Of a stretch of DNA of 64,000 nt, positions 9,272 to 17,821 are shown in pieces (the stretch's first letter is position 1; each line of letters opens with the position of its first letter). Position numbers and translations under genes: made by a program. The notes beneath the pieces were generated by a model. The model was not told the origin of the DNA. It did no database searches and saw only the letters and a program-made list of their open reading frames with translations. The stretch spans positions 62,001 to 126,000 of the forward strand of contig BEIE01000002.1 in the NCBI GenBank assembly GCA_002898255.1, read 5' to 3'. The DNA is from a bacterium HR28 (lineage in GTDB: Bacteria; Chloroflexota; Chloroflexia; Thermomicrobiales; Thermomicrobiaceae).

Positions 9272-10384
9272 CTATCCACGCTGGTCGATCGGCACGTAAT
9301 GCCGATTGGTCGACCCCACATACTCCGCCCGCGGTCGAATCAGACGGTTGTCTGCCTGCTGTTCCAAAATGTGCGCTGTCCACCCGCTAATGCGGCTTGC
9401 GGCAAAGACCGGCGTCATCAGCTCCTTCTCAATCCCGAGATAGTGGTAAACCGACGCCGCATAGAAATCAACGTTGGGGAACAGTCCCTTCTCGCGTGCC
9501 ATCACGTCGGCAATGGCGACAGAAAGCTCATACCAGCGCAAGTCACCCCGCGCCTCACCAAGCCGCCGCGAGAGATCGCGTAGCCACTTCGCCCGCGGAT
9601 CCTCGCCCTTATACACGCGGTGCCCAAAGCCCATGATCCGTTCTTTCCGTGCCAGCTTTTCCTTAATATAGGGCTCCACCTGGTCAAGTGTCCCAATCTC
9701 TTCCAACATCTGCATGACCGCCGCATTCGCACCACCATGCAACGGTCCCTTCAGCGCCGCAATCGCCGCCGTGACCGCCGCATGCATATCCGCCAGCGTT
9801 GCTGCGACTACTCGTGCGGTAAAGGTCGAAGCGTTGAACTCGTGGTCCGCGTGGAGAACCAGAATCTTGTTCATCGCCTCCACTTCGAGCTCGCTGGGCT
9901 CACGGTCATGCAACGTGCGCAAGAACGCCCGAGCGGTGCTCATCTCGTCAACTGGCGGCACCACCGGCTCGAGACCACGACGCAGGCGAGCGATCGTGGC
10001 CACAATCGTTGGCACCTGCGCCACCAAACGCAGCCCCTTGGCAACAGCCGCCTCGCGCGCGACGGTATTCGGATCCTCCTCGTACCAGGCCAGTGCCGAG
10101 ACTGCTGTCCTCAAGAGATCCATCGGCACCGCCTGTGGCGCCCTAGCCAGCAGTTGGACAACTCCGTCCGGCAGCGCCCGTTGCACCGCGAGTTGCTGCT
10201 GCAGCGCCGCCAACTGCTCACGCGTCGGCAGTTCCCCATAGTACAGCAGGTAGACCACCTCTTCGTAGGACGCCTCGGCAGCCAGCTCGTCGATCTCGAT
10301 CCCTACATAGGCCAAGGTGCCATCGATGATCGAGCTGAGCCGCGTGGTTCCCGCCACAACCCCTTCCAGACCTCGAGCCACCAT
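9272..10384 (-). CDS. gltA: Citrate synthase
   Basis: A 370-residue type I citrate synthase of the short (about 370-380 residue) Gram-positive/archaeal form, condensing oxaloacetate and acetyl-CoA at entry to the TCA cycle. The catalytic histidines sit in LKGPLHGGAN and MGFGHRVYKGEDPRA, and the catalytic aspartate in FPNVDFYAASVY. HADHEFNAST is also conserved. The ATG at 10384 is preceded by GGAGGAGGAC. 2-Methylcitrate synthase is a close relative and cannot be fully excluded, but no prp genes are nearby. Confidence 0.95.
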   Translation of the reverse strand: MVARGLEGVVAGTTRLSSIIDGTLAYVGIEIDELAAEASYEEVVYLLYYGELPTREQLAALQQQLAVQRALPDGVVQLLARAPQAVPMDLLRTAVSALAWYEEDPNTVAREAAVAKGLRLVAQVPTIVATIARLRRGLEPVVPPVDEMSTARAFLRTLHDREPSELEVEAMNKILVLHADHEFNASTFTARVVAATLADMHAAVTAAIAALKGPLHGGANAAVMQMLEEIGTLDQVEPYIKEKLARKERIMGFGHRVYKGEDPRAKWLRDLSRRLGEARGDLRWYELSVAIADVMAREKGLFPNVDFYAASVYHYLGIEKELMTPVFAASRISGWTAHILEQQADNRLIRPRAEYVGSTNRHYVPIDQRG

Positions 10385-10408
10385 CGCCGTCCTCCTCCAC
10401 CCACATCG

Positions 10409-10443
10409 CTTGACGAAGCTGGACGTTCCTTGACGAAGCTGGA
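10409..10443. promoter_or_regulatory. Two direct 15-bp repeats upstream of citrate synthase (possible operator)
   Basis: CTTGACGAAGCTGGA occurs at 10409-10423 and again at 10429-10443, an exact repeat with a 20-bp period (about two helical turns). It lies 25-59 bases upstream of the gltA start codon. Same-face tandem repeats here fit a regulator site; no regulator gene is adjacent. Confidence 0.45.
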
Positions 10444-10976
10444 ACGCCCACCGCTACCTTTACCGCATGATGACTCCGGTGTAAAGCTCTTCAACAAGGT
10501 CAGCGATGACGCGGTCAGCACCCTGCAAGCACCAGCGTTCCCTCCGCCTCTCCATCCCACCGCAGAGGCTGGCTCCACCAGCGTCAGCCGCCCGTTGGAC
10601 GCAAGCACGCACAACGCGCTCTTCGTTAATATCGCTCTTCCACGACAGAGTCTTCCGCTTTCGACCGGAGTGAACGCCCGCAGGGAACGCTGACCTCCCC
10701 TTGCATCAGCGCTAGACTGCCACTTCACCTGGCGTGCGAGGAAAGCAACACTGTCGCCAATGTTGTCGAGGCGTCCACCGGCGTGTTCAACTTGCCCCAC
10801 AGAAGTCTCATGACGTGCCCGCACTTGACACGGGGCAAGGCACTCGTCTGCACTCGACGAGATGCACCGCACTTGCCGCGGGAAAAACGACCTCGTGACC
10901 TGTCTGATCAGCAACGCGAAAGCCGTCAGAAAGAATGAAAGAGAAAGCGACGGACAGTCTCAAAGGAGCAGTACCG
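10444..10976. other. Intergenic region between gltA and the TTQ-like cluster
   Basis: These bases separate the divergent gltA (-) and the first propeller gene (+), and hold the promoters of both. A TTGACA-like box near 10825 has no good -10 partner. No gene is supported. Confidence 0.5.
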
Positions 10977-12197
10977 ATGAGCCTTGTCGTGGACACCGTG
11001 CGTCAACCGCGCCACCTTCGCCTGGTAACCCTCGGGCTCAGTGTCCTCGCACTCCTCACGTCCCTTATCTGGCTCACCAACCGCAGTGAGCGATGGACGC
11101 TTGGCAGCTGGACCGATCACTCGGCAACAGGGAAGCCGATAGTCTTGGCCCAGACGAACTCCACATTCATTGCCATCGATCCGTACACCGGAACCGTCGT
11201 ATCCCAACATCCAGGTGGTGCCGCTCTCTTAGCTGCCAGTGCCAATGGCCAACAGGTGATCGCTGCGACCGACGATGAGCTCATTGTCTACCGGCTCCCT
11301 GACTGGGCAGTCGCGTATCGTTTGCCTCTCGATAACCAACTCCCGAACCTTTACCAACTCGCGACCTACCACCCTGATTTGCAACGGGCCAAGCCACGGC
11401 CGGTCACCTTGGAAGTTGATCCCACTGGACGCTACGCCGCTGTCGGTTTCGTCTCTATGGGCGAGCACCCTGATCCAGCCTTCCTGGACACTCCCCCGTG
11501 GATCCTCTGGGTCACTGCCGTTGACCTGCAGCATGGCACTTGGTTGCCTTGGATTCACCCCCTTCCTGGCACCGACTGGGTCTACATCGTCCCAACTCCC
11601 GAAAAACTGTTCCTCGCCGGTAGCCCCATTGCCGCCACGTCCCAACCGCTCTCTCTTGGGACACTCCTCGCGCTCGATCCGACTACCGGCCAGGTGCAGA
11701 GTCAGTTGACGCTTCCCGGGCTGTCACCTGTTCCCTTGAACACCTCTGAAGGGGGACGCCATCCACGTATCGCCGCAGTCCGTTTCTTCGGTGACCAGCT
11801 GCTGGTCGCCACTGAGCAGCTTGAGGTGTTCGTTGTCGATCCAGGCACGCTCCAGGTGACCCGTCAAGTCGCTCCGCTCAGCCCGACCATCCTGGTCCGG
11901 GGCGCACAGGTGTGGTTGACGACTGAGCGTCTCGTCGCGCTGACACAGACCTCTGAGTTGATCCAAGCCGACCTCGTCAGTGGGCAAATTGTCGCCCGCC
12001 GTTCCCTCCCAACAGACTGGACAGCCGAGCTCGTCACCTTCCTGCCTGACGAGCACGTTGCGCTGTTGCTCCTCTCCAATGGCCTTCCCGGCTGCCTAGT
12101 CCGTGTTCCGTTCCAGGGAGAGATCGAGCAGCTCCTCTGTGGTCTCGACACGAATCTCTACGAGCGCCGGTTCGCTGTGACCGGGGGGATCGGATGA
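10977..12197 (+). CDS. Membrane-anchored beta-propeller protein, heavy-chain-like 1
   Basis: A 406-residue protein with one N-terminal membrane helix (LVTLGLSVLALLTSLIWLT, about residues 16-35) and an extracytoplasmic domain of repeated WD/YVTN-like blades (FIAIDPYTGTVV, TLEVDPTGRYAAVGF, LLALDPTTGQVQ, VFVVDPGTLQV). The blade plan and position directly before an amine dehydrogenase light-chain-like gene suggest the role of the MauB/AauB heavy chain. Sequence identity to those is not obvious by eye, so this is an inference from context. Start chosen at 10977 because of AAAGGAGC upstream; the frame is open to 10935. Its TGA overlaps the ATG of the next leader (ATGATGA). It shares block PPWILWVTAVDLQHGTW and a late Cys pair with its two paralogues. 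Confidence 0.75.
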   Translation: MSLVVDTVRQPRHLRLVTLGLSVLALLTSLIWLTNRSERWTLGSWTDHSATGKPIVLAQTNSTFIAIDPYTGTVVSQHPGGAALLAASANGQQVIAATDDELIVYRLPDWAVAYRLPLDNQLPNLYQLATYHPDLQRAKPRPVTLEVDPTGRYAAVGFVSMGEHPDPAFLDTPPWILWVTAVDLQHGTWLPWIHPLPGTDWVYIVPTPEKLFLAGSPIAATSQPLSLGTLLALDPTTGQVQSQLTLPGLSPVPLNTSEGGRHPRIAAVRFFGDQLLVATEQLEVFVVDPGTLQVTRQVAPLSPTILVRGAQVWLTTERLVALTQTSELIQADLVSGQIVARRSLPTDWTAELVTFLPDEHVALLLLSNGLPGCLVRVPFQGEIEQLLCGLDTNLYERRFAVTGGIG

Positions 12198-12608
12198 TGA
12201 GATTGACCCGGCGCACCACTCTGCACCTTGAGCACCCTCGCCACTGCACTTGTCAACCTGCTTGTCCCGCTGCCAGCCAATGCCCAGCTCACCTGCAGCG
12301 ACTGGCGTTTCTGTGGTCACTGTGGCTGTCGCTGTACCTGCCGGGGCGGTGGTGACTCGACCTGTCCGTCCGGAAGCTCACCTGGAGGGGCGTGGTACGT
12401 CTGCTGCCGTGATACCCAAGGGCGCTTCTGGCTCGTCCGCTACCGCGATTGCTGCCGGCCCAGACAGCCAGGTGAGACATCCTGCCCCAGCCCGCTCAGT
12501 GGCTGCCCCTCCTCCTGTGCCTGCCAGGACGGTTGTCCCCAACCACATTGGTGCCCAACCGGCTACTGTGCCGTCTGTACCCAGACGCAGATCTGGGCAA
12601 CCTGTTGA
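12194..12608 (+). CDS. Amine dehydrogenase light-chain-like protein 1 (TTQ type), leader frameshifted
   Basis: The mature part (frame from 12228, 126 codons from a TTG) closely follows the methylamine dehydrogenase light chain. Matching elements are CSDWRFC, CTCRGGG, TCPSG, then Trp56 in GGAWYVCC, Asp74 in RYRDCC and Trp108 in HWC. The two tryptophans align with those that form tryptophan tryptophylquinone (betaTrp57 and betaTrp108 in Paracoccus). About 20 cysteines are present. Upstream, ATG at 12194/12197 overlaps the previous stop and opens a different frame encoding MMRLTRRTTLH, a twin-arginine start. The two frames join if one base is removed near 12224-12230, so the assembled gene has a one-base insertion within its Tat signal or is truly frameshifted. 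Confidence 0.82.
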
Positions 12609-12714
12609 TCAGGTGTGACCAATGACACTACTCGACCTTACCAACGCAGCCCCGTCGAACTCCACTGGAAAAAACCTCTTTTCGCCCACGTCTACTGCTG
12701 GCCATTCTGCGAGA

Positions 12715-12742
12715 GGTTGCTCGCGAAGCACCTGGAGCAACC
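12715..12742 (+). other. 8-bp hairpin between light-chain-like genes 1 and 2
   Basis: GGTTGCTC at 12715-12722 pairs with GAGCAACC at 12735-12742 across 12 bases, 107 bases after the light-chain 1 stop and 64 before the next start. It could be an RNA-processing or partial termination site that sets different expression of the pairs. Confidence 0.35.
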
Positions 12743-12805
12743 GGCGCTGTCTGCTGAGCAAGCTCACGTCCGTCGGAAAAGATAGAGCTAGGGAGAACTT
12801 TTCCG

Positions 12806-13252
12806 ATGTCGCACTGGAATGCTCCGATCGGTGCCGGCCGGGAAAAGCGTTCCACTCGGCGCAGCTGGGTGCAGCGCCTGGCTGTCGTGTTACTGGCCAT
12901 TGGGGCGACTTTCAGCGATCACCCGCCCCTCTCCGCCCAGGCGAACTGTGGCCAGTGGCACCGGTGCGGTATGTGTGGTTGTTTGTGCTCTTGCCTTGGC
13001 GGGAGCGATACCGCCTGCCCACCAGGAACGTCGCCAGGCGGCGCATGGTGGGTCTGCTGTTACGCGAGCGGCCGTTGGTGGTTGATTCGCTATCTCGACT
13101 GCTGTGGCCCGAAAAACAGCCAGCCTGCCTGCCCATCCGGCTGCTCCTGCAACCAGCGGTGTGGCCAGCCACCGGCCAACCAAAACTGGTGCCCGAACCC
13201 AGAAAGCAACGGAGCCTACTGTACCCGCGCCCAGGTCTGGTCACAGTGTTAA
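12806..13252 (+). CDS. Amine dehydrogenase light-chain-like protein 2 (TTQ type)
   Basis: A 148-residue secreted protein. The leader carries a Tat-like STRRSWVQRLAVVLLAIG (Arg18-Arg19) and is probably cleaved near SAQA-N (about residue 46). The mature part matches the MauA pattern: CGQWHRC, CSCLGGSD, ACPPG, Trp81 in GGAWWVCC, Asp98 in RYLDCCG and Trp128 in QNWC. Trp81 and Trp128 are the expected TTQ pair and Asp98 the expected catalytic base (betaAsp76 of Paracoccus). Position of betaAsp32 is a cysteine. The ATG has a GGGAGAAC ribosome site. It is followed 42 bases later by heavy-chain-like 2. Activity cannot be judged from sequence. Confidence 0.85.
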   Translation: MSHWNAPIGAGREKRSTRRSWVQRLAVVLLAIGATFSDHPPLSAQANCGQWHRCGMCGCLCSCLGGSDTACPPGTSPGGAWWVCCYASGRWWLIRYLDCCGPKNSQPACPSGCSCNQRCGQPPANQNWCPNPESNGAYCTRAQVWSQC

Positions 13253-13294
13253 CGCCGTGGTGAGAGCGAGGAAAGGCATGACGGGAGGAACTTT

Positions 13295-14596
13295 ATGAAA
13301 GCAGTCGCCACGCTCACTCCGTCTCTGAGGCCTAGTGCGCGAGGAGCCCTGGCTGCACTGGTCGTCTTGCTGCTGGCTCTCGCAGCACTGCTCTTCCTAC
13401 GCCCGCTCTCGGGCTCCCATCGAGCTTCGAGCGGATCGCTCGAAGCGGGTACTCCGCTTCTCCTCGCACCAGTCGGAGAAGCACCAAGCCCTTCCCTCGC
13501 CGTGCAGCACACCGGATTAGTACTCCTGGATGCCCGGACAGGCAGCGTCCGCAACCGTTTCACCTTCTCTGAGCCCAATGAGGTCATCCGCGGCTATCTC
13601 CTCCCAGGAGGAGTCCAGGTGCTCCTTTACCGTGCACCGCTGGAAACGAACGCGACCACATACCCGAGTCTCGAACTCTGGCGCGTGAGCCATTGGACAG
13701 TCGAGCGCAGCGTCCCTATCACCCCTGACATTGCACCCGTTCGCATCCTCGCTGCCCAGTATCCCTCAACGGCGGGCCAGACTCCCACTGTTCTTGATTT
13801 GGCCAGCGACCCGGCCGGCCACTGGGTGGCTGTGGCCTTTTGGTCCATGGCCACTCCATACTCTGACGGCACACGCAGCCAATTGGTCTGGGTCACTTCT
13901 CTTGACCTCCAAACAGGACAATGGGCACCATGGGTCTACCCACTCCCCTCAAGCCAGACGGTTTCGCTTCTTGCGTTGTCCGACCGTATCCTTGTGCTTG
14001 CCCACACTCTGCGCACCACCACGCGCCACACGGTTGCCAATCTTGTTTCCCTTGATCCCAGAAACGGGACGGTCCTCGCTGAGCTGCCGCTGGAAAGTTG
14101 GTCTGTGCAGGGCAAGCCGCTCGACGAGGACCCCTCGAGTCCTCACAACACTTTCTCCGCTGCCCTCGCGCCTCAGGTCTGGAACAATCGCATCCTGGTT
14201 GTCACCGATGACCTCGAACTCTTCCTCATCGACCCCAGGAGCCTGAGACTGGTAGAACACCGCCCACCGCTCGCCGATCGCCTCGTTGTCGGCGGTCGCC
14301 CGTACCTGATTGGAGACCTCCTCGTTCTTGTTGGTCAGTCGCTCTGGGTTCTCGACGTCAGCAACTGGCGAGTGATGACCACTTTTCCGTTACCAACCAT
14401 TCCGGAAGGGAACTGGTTACTCGCTGGCGTAGACACTGCGCAGCGGACAGCCTTCCTCCTTAACACGAAGGAAGGTTGCTTGCGGAACCTCGACCTGAGC
14501 AGCGGAACCCTCAGCGAGCCGTTGCACTGCAACCTCGCGCTCGATTACCCGGCTCCGCTCTTCGGCTGGCCAGCATTTGCCACCGGCGCGCCTTGA
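13295..14596 (+). CDS. Membrane-anchored beta-propeller protein, heavy-chain-like 2
   Basis: A 433-residue paralogue of the protein at 10977. An N-terminal membrane helix (ALAALVVLLLALAALLFL, about residues 18-35) leads into propeller blades. Family blocks shared by all three paralogues are LVWVTSLDLQTGQWAPW, DDLELFLIDPRSL and, near the end, GCLRNLDLSSGTLSEPLHC, a cysteine pair that may be a disulfide. The ATG follows GGGAGGAAC. Its order relative to its light chain (light then heavy) is opposite to pair 1. A heavy-chain role is inferred from context. Confidence 0.76.
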   Translation: MKAVATLTPSLRPSARGALAALVVLLLALAALLFLRPLSGSHRASSGSLEAGTPLLLAPVGEAPSPSLAVQHTGLVLLDARTGSVRNRFTFSEPNEVIRGYLLPGGVQVLLYRAPLETNATTYPSLELWRVSHWTVERSVPITPDIAPVRILAAQYPSTAGQTPTVLDLASDPAGHWVAVAFWSMATPYSDGTRSQLVWVTSLDLQTGQWAPWVYPLPSSQTVSLLALSDRILVLAHTLRTTTRHTVANLVSLDPRNGTVLAELPLESWSVQGKPLDEDPSSPHNTFSAALAPQVWNNRILVVTDDLELFLIDPRSLRLVEHRPPLADRLVVGGRPYLIGDLLVLVGQSLWVLDVSNWRVMTTFPLPTIPEGNWLLAGVDTAQRTAFLLNTKEGCLRNLDLSSGTLSEPLHCNLALDYPAPLFGWPAFATGAP

Positions 14597-14765
14597 GCTT
14601 TCGCCGGAATCGCTCGTGCCTTCCCTATGGACCTAGCCGCAGTCCACTTTGACCGGGGAACGGATGAGTTTCACCAAGCGGCACGGTCCATCCTTGATCT
14701 CGTGCTCTGGCCGCGCGTCGCGCGGGTACGGTGGGCAGCCAGCTTACTCTAGCCGACGCAGCGAG

Positions 14766-14791
14766 GGACACGCCCACTTTTGGGCGTGTCC
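14766..14791 (+). terminator. 11-bp hairpin after heavy-chain-like 2
   Basis: GGACACGCCCA (14766-14776), a CTTT loop and the exact complement at 14781-14791, 170 bases past the stop at 14596. No T-tract follows. It probably ends or attenuates the first two pairs, making pair 3 with MauE/MauD a separately controlled unit. The surrounding 14597-14930 interval has no gene. Confidence 0.6.
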
Positions 14792-14930
14792 ACCAACTGT
14801 CTCTGCACTGTGCCCTCTTCGATTTCATCGTGCAACCGAGAAGATGCGCCTGCGACGGCGTGCTGCCTGTCTGATTCCTCAACCGAGATACGTCAAAATT
14901 TGCGAGACGAGTAAGTAGGCAAGGTATGAG

Positions 14931-15353
14931 ATGAAGCGCCGCTCCCCTGCTCAGCAACACATCCTAACGACCCGGCGCGACTGGATGCGGAGACTCCTGG
15001 CAGCCTTTGCCGGGACTGTCGCATTTGTGACCCAACCAGCACCTATGGTGGCCCAGAGCTGTCAGGATTGGTTCCGCTGTAACCAGTGGGGGTGCCTCTG
15101 CTCATGTCGCGGTGGTAGCGATTATTCCTGTCCCCCGGGAACGACGAGCAGTACGCAAGCTTGGTTCTCCTGTTGTTACGATCAGGTTCGTCGCAAGCTC
15201 TTCCTCATCCGCTACATCGATTGCTGCCAATCGACTCCGCCGCCAGCCTGTCCTTCGGGGTGCTCCTGTGCCCGGGGGTCATATCAGCCGAACTGGTGCG
15301 GTAATGGACGTCACGTCGTCTGTACTCGCGCCGTACTGGTCAATGTGTGCTGA
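14931..15353 (+). CDS. Amine dehydrogenase light-chain-like protein 3 (TTQ type)
   Basis: A 140-residue secreted protein with a clear Tat leader, LTTRRDWMRRLLAAFAG (Arg15-Arg16), and likely cleavage around VAQS (residues 40-43). The mature part has CQDWFRC, CSCRGGSD, SCPPG, Trp78 in TQAWFSCC, Asp97 in RYIDCC and Trp122 in PNWC. Trp78 and Trp122 align with the TTQ tryptophans. The residue matching betaAsp32 of methylamine dehydrogenase is Trp53. Of the three light chains this one has the fewest extra cysteines. It lies 50 bases before the propeller-MauE fusion. Ribosome site is weak (AGGTATGAG). Confidence 0.85.
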   Translation: MKRRSPAQQHILTTRRDWMRRLLAAFAGTVAFVTQPAPMVAQSCQDWFRCNQWGCLCSCRGGSDYSCPPGTTSSTQAWFSCCYDQVRRKLFLIRYIDCCQSTPPPACPSGCSCARGSYQPNWCGNGRHVVCTRAVLVNVC

Positions 15354-15403
15354 AGGACGACCGCTCGCTGCTAAGACGAGTGCCATGAGAAAGGAGCCCA
15401 GCG

Positions 15404-17188
15404 ATGCAGATGAGTTGGCTGTACGCAACACCCCTGAGAGAGAGACGAACGGCGGTCATCGTCCCTCTGTTCTTGTCCATCATGCTCATACTTTTGAGTC
15501 TTGTCGCTTCCTCTGCTGCCCGCGTGTCGGGAACGTCCGCCGCGAACCCGATCCTCCTCAGCCCCGCCGGCACGGATGGACAAGAACTGCTCATCCTCGA
15601 TCCGCGCTCCGGTACCGTTCTCAACCGAATCCCAAACCAGAATTACGGAATTTACCAAGCCTTTGTGTCACCACGCGGAGACCGGGCGCTCATTGAGTAC
15701 GTCGAGGAACGAGAGGGAACGCCATCCATTCGACTTGAGCTGCGGACTCTTCCGGATTGGTCTCTCCTGGCACAGTTTCCGGTCGACTACACGATCCCAC
15801 CACTCGCGCCGCTCGCAGCCGAGGCACCCGCCGGGGCGAACCCGTCGCTCTTCACCGTTGCCTTCTCGAGTGACGGGGATCTTGCCGCGGTCGCCTTCTT
15901 CACCGGCCAAGACTGGCCGACCCTCGTGGTGACTACCCTGGACCTTGCCCACCAGCGGTGGGCTGACTGGGCTCTGACCGTTCCACGTTCCAGTTACGCC
16001 TGGCTCTTCCCATTAGAGACCCAACTTCTGGTTGTGTCCAGAGCGATGGTTCCGCTACTTTCGGGAGATCACGCCTCCATCTACTCCCTTGACCCAGTAA
16101 CCGGCGCTGTCCGCGCGGAGCTGGGTATCCGCCTGCACCGATCGCTGTTGCCCGAGCGGGGTCAAGACGTGCCGAGCACCTCGCCCGGAGTCATCGCGGT
16201 GCACCTCGATGGACCGTACCTCCGTATTCTGACGGATGATCTCACGCGGTTTAGCGTCGATGTTGGGACACTCACCCTTGTCCAAACCGATCCGGCTCTC
16301 TACGACGAACTCGCCGCTCTCAAGACCGTTTTCACTCCACACTACACCGTTGCCGCAGTGCGCCCTGACGAAATCGTCCTCATTGACAACCAGCGCTGGC
16401 AGATCACACAACAAACAAAACTTTCCTCCGACATTATGTCGTGGGAACTTGTGGGTCCCGACCCATCTCGGCCTGTTGTCTACATTGCCAGCGAGGAGGA
16501 TCAATGCCTCCGCACGCTGGACCTCTCCACCCTCGCGCTGTCCCAGCCACTTGTGTGTGCTTTATTCCTCCCCGTCGATTGGCGACACTTTTACGGTTGG
16601 CCTGATTACGCCCCAGGAGTCGTCCAGTCAGCACCTGTGCTCGCGACAACATCGTGGATGGAGAACCTTGCCTCTTTGGCTACCGCGGTCCTCGCAGCTA
16701 CTTTTGCTCTTGCGGCTCTCGGGAAAACTCTCGCCTGGCGCATAAGCGTCCAACAGCTCGGCACCATTGTCCCACAACTGAGCCGGCGAGCTAACCTGAT
16801 CCTTGCTGGACTGGTTGCCGCTGAGACAGGAACCACGGTTTTGTTGCTCTTGCCTGTGACCTCTCGTTTCGGCCTCGCCAGTGCAACAGGCCTTCTCCTC
16901 ATCTTTCTGGGTGTCTCTCTCTTCGCTGTCCGGCGGGTACCACTGCAGCCCTGCCCCTGCTTTGGGTCACTCGGTCCAGCCCTAACTGGCCGAGCCGTCA
17001 TCGTCCGTAACCTATTCCTCCTTGGCATCGCCTTCCTCGCGTGGTCACATCCTCAAGCTCCGATACTGCCCCAGATGCTTCTTGGCCTGCTGGCGGTGCT
17101 GGTCGCACTCAACGTCAGCCGCCTCGCAGCAGGGGTTACGGTCATTCGCACTGCAAGGAGGGGGACAACGTTCGATCATGCTGCCTGA
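15404..17188 (+). CDS. Beta-propeller (heavy-chain-like 3) fused to a MauE domain
   Basis: A 594-residue protein. It has an N-terminal membrane helix (about residues 18-36), an extracytoplasmic propeller to about residue 410 that is paralogous to the genes at 10977 and 13295 (shared LVVTTLDLAHQRWADW and QCLRTLDLSTLALSQPLVC), then about four membrane helices forming a MauE domain. The MauE signature CPCFG with redox-type Cys517 and Cys519 is followed by GRAVIVRN, as in the family. MauE and MauD are needed for stable, disulfide-bonded methylamine dehydrogenase light chain in Paracoccus and Methylobacterium. Here the maturation factor and the presumed structural partner are one polypeptide. The stop overlaps mauD. 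Confidence 0.82.
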   Translation: MQMSWLYATPLRERRTAVIVPLFLSIMLILLSLVASSAARVSGTSAANPILLSPAGTDGQELLILDPRSGTVLNRIPNQNYGIYQAFVSPRGDRALIEYVEEREGTPSIRLELRTLPDWSLLAQFPVDYTIPPLAPLAAEAPAGANPSLFTVAFSSDGDLAAVAFFTGQDWPTLVVTTLDLAHQRWADWALTVPRSSYAWLFPLETQLLVVSRAMVPLLSGDHASIYSLDPVTGAVRAELGIRLHRSLLPERGQDVPSTSPGVIAVHLDGPYLRILTDDLTRFSVDVGTLTLVQTDPALYDELAALKTVFTPHYTVAAVRPDEIVLIDNQRWQITQQTKLSSDIMSWELVGPDPSRPVVYIASEEDQCLRTLDLSTLALSQPLVCALFLPVDWRHFYGWPDYAPGVVQSAPVLATTSWMENLASLATAVLAATFALAALGKTLAWRISVQQLGTIVPQLSRRANLILAGLVAAETGTTVLLLLPVTSRFGLASATGLLLIFLGVSLFAVRRVPLQPCPCFGSLGPALTGRAVIVRNLFLLGIAFLAWSHPQAPILPQMLLGLLAVLVALNVSRLAAGVTVIRTARRGTTFDHAA

Positions 17189-17753
17189 TTGGCTTCCGTT
17201 GACTCTACTCGTGGTCACCTGGATCGCGCTGACAGCCGTCATTCGCATGACTGTCCAATTGGCCCAACGAGTAGGGCGACTCGAGCAGCTCGAGATGGAC
17301 GCACGAGGGCACGAGCAAGCAGTGCACGGCATCGGTGAGCCCGTGCCACCGCTTGCGGTCACCACCAGGGAGGGACACCAGCTCATCCTCGGCCAACCCC
17401 CTGTAGCCCCCGCTGTGGTGATTGCACTCAGCGGTCGCTGTCCGCCATGTCAGCCTTTCCGCGACCAACTGACAACACTCCTCGCTTGGCTTCGCCAATA
17501 CGGTGTGTTTCCAGTGCTCGCCCTGCCGACTGGTGAACCGCCCGAACAGTGGCCAGCAGGGTACGCATTCCTCACCGGAGAGAGCGCCCTTTCCGCACTT
17601 GGCCTCACGCAGTTCCCGTCATCCCTTCTGATTGATCGTGAAGGAATTCTGCGTGGCCGCGCACCTCTCCGGTCCCCTGAGGATCTCCTTGAGATCATCT
17701 CAATCGTCTTGCTCGGCCTCTCTCCAACTCAGGGAAGGACTGCCGCGCAATGA
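17178..17753 (+). CDS. mauD: MauD-like thioredoxin-fold disulfide protein
   Basis: A 191-residue membrane-anchored protein. The N-terminal helix is WLPLTLLVVTWIALTAVI, and a thioredoxin-like domain carries Cys88-Pro-Pro-Cys91 in ALSGRCPPCQPF. The GIGEPVPPLAVTTREG segment before it is characteristic of MauD. MauD is thought to form or isomerise the six disulfides of the amine dehydrogenase light chain. The frame is open to 17022, but the ATG at 17178 overlaps the end of the MauE fusion (11-base overlap) and starts with the membrane helix, so it is the likely start. With three light chains holding up to 20 cysteines each, one MauD/MauE set probably serves all. Confidence 0.85.
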   Translation: MLPDWLPLTLLVVTWIALTAVIRMTVQLAQRVGRLEQLEMDARGHEQAVHGIGEPVPPLAVTTREGHQLILGQPPVAPAVVIALSGRCPPCQPFRDQLTTLLAWLRQYGVFPVLALPTGEPPEQWPAGYAFLTGESALSALGLTQFPSSLLIDREGILRGRAPLRSPEDLLEIISIVLLGLSPTQGRTAAQ

Positions 17754-17821
17754 TTCCAAGTCTTCTGCCGCTCGCCGCAGCTTGTGGACTTGCAGCACTC
17801 TGGTCGCCTTGAGGCTACTCC

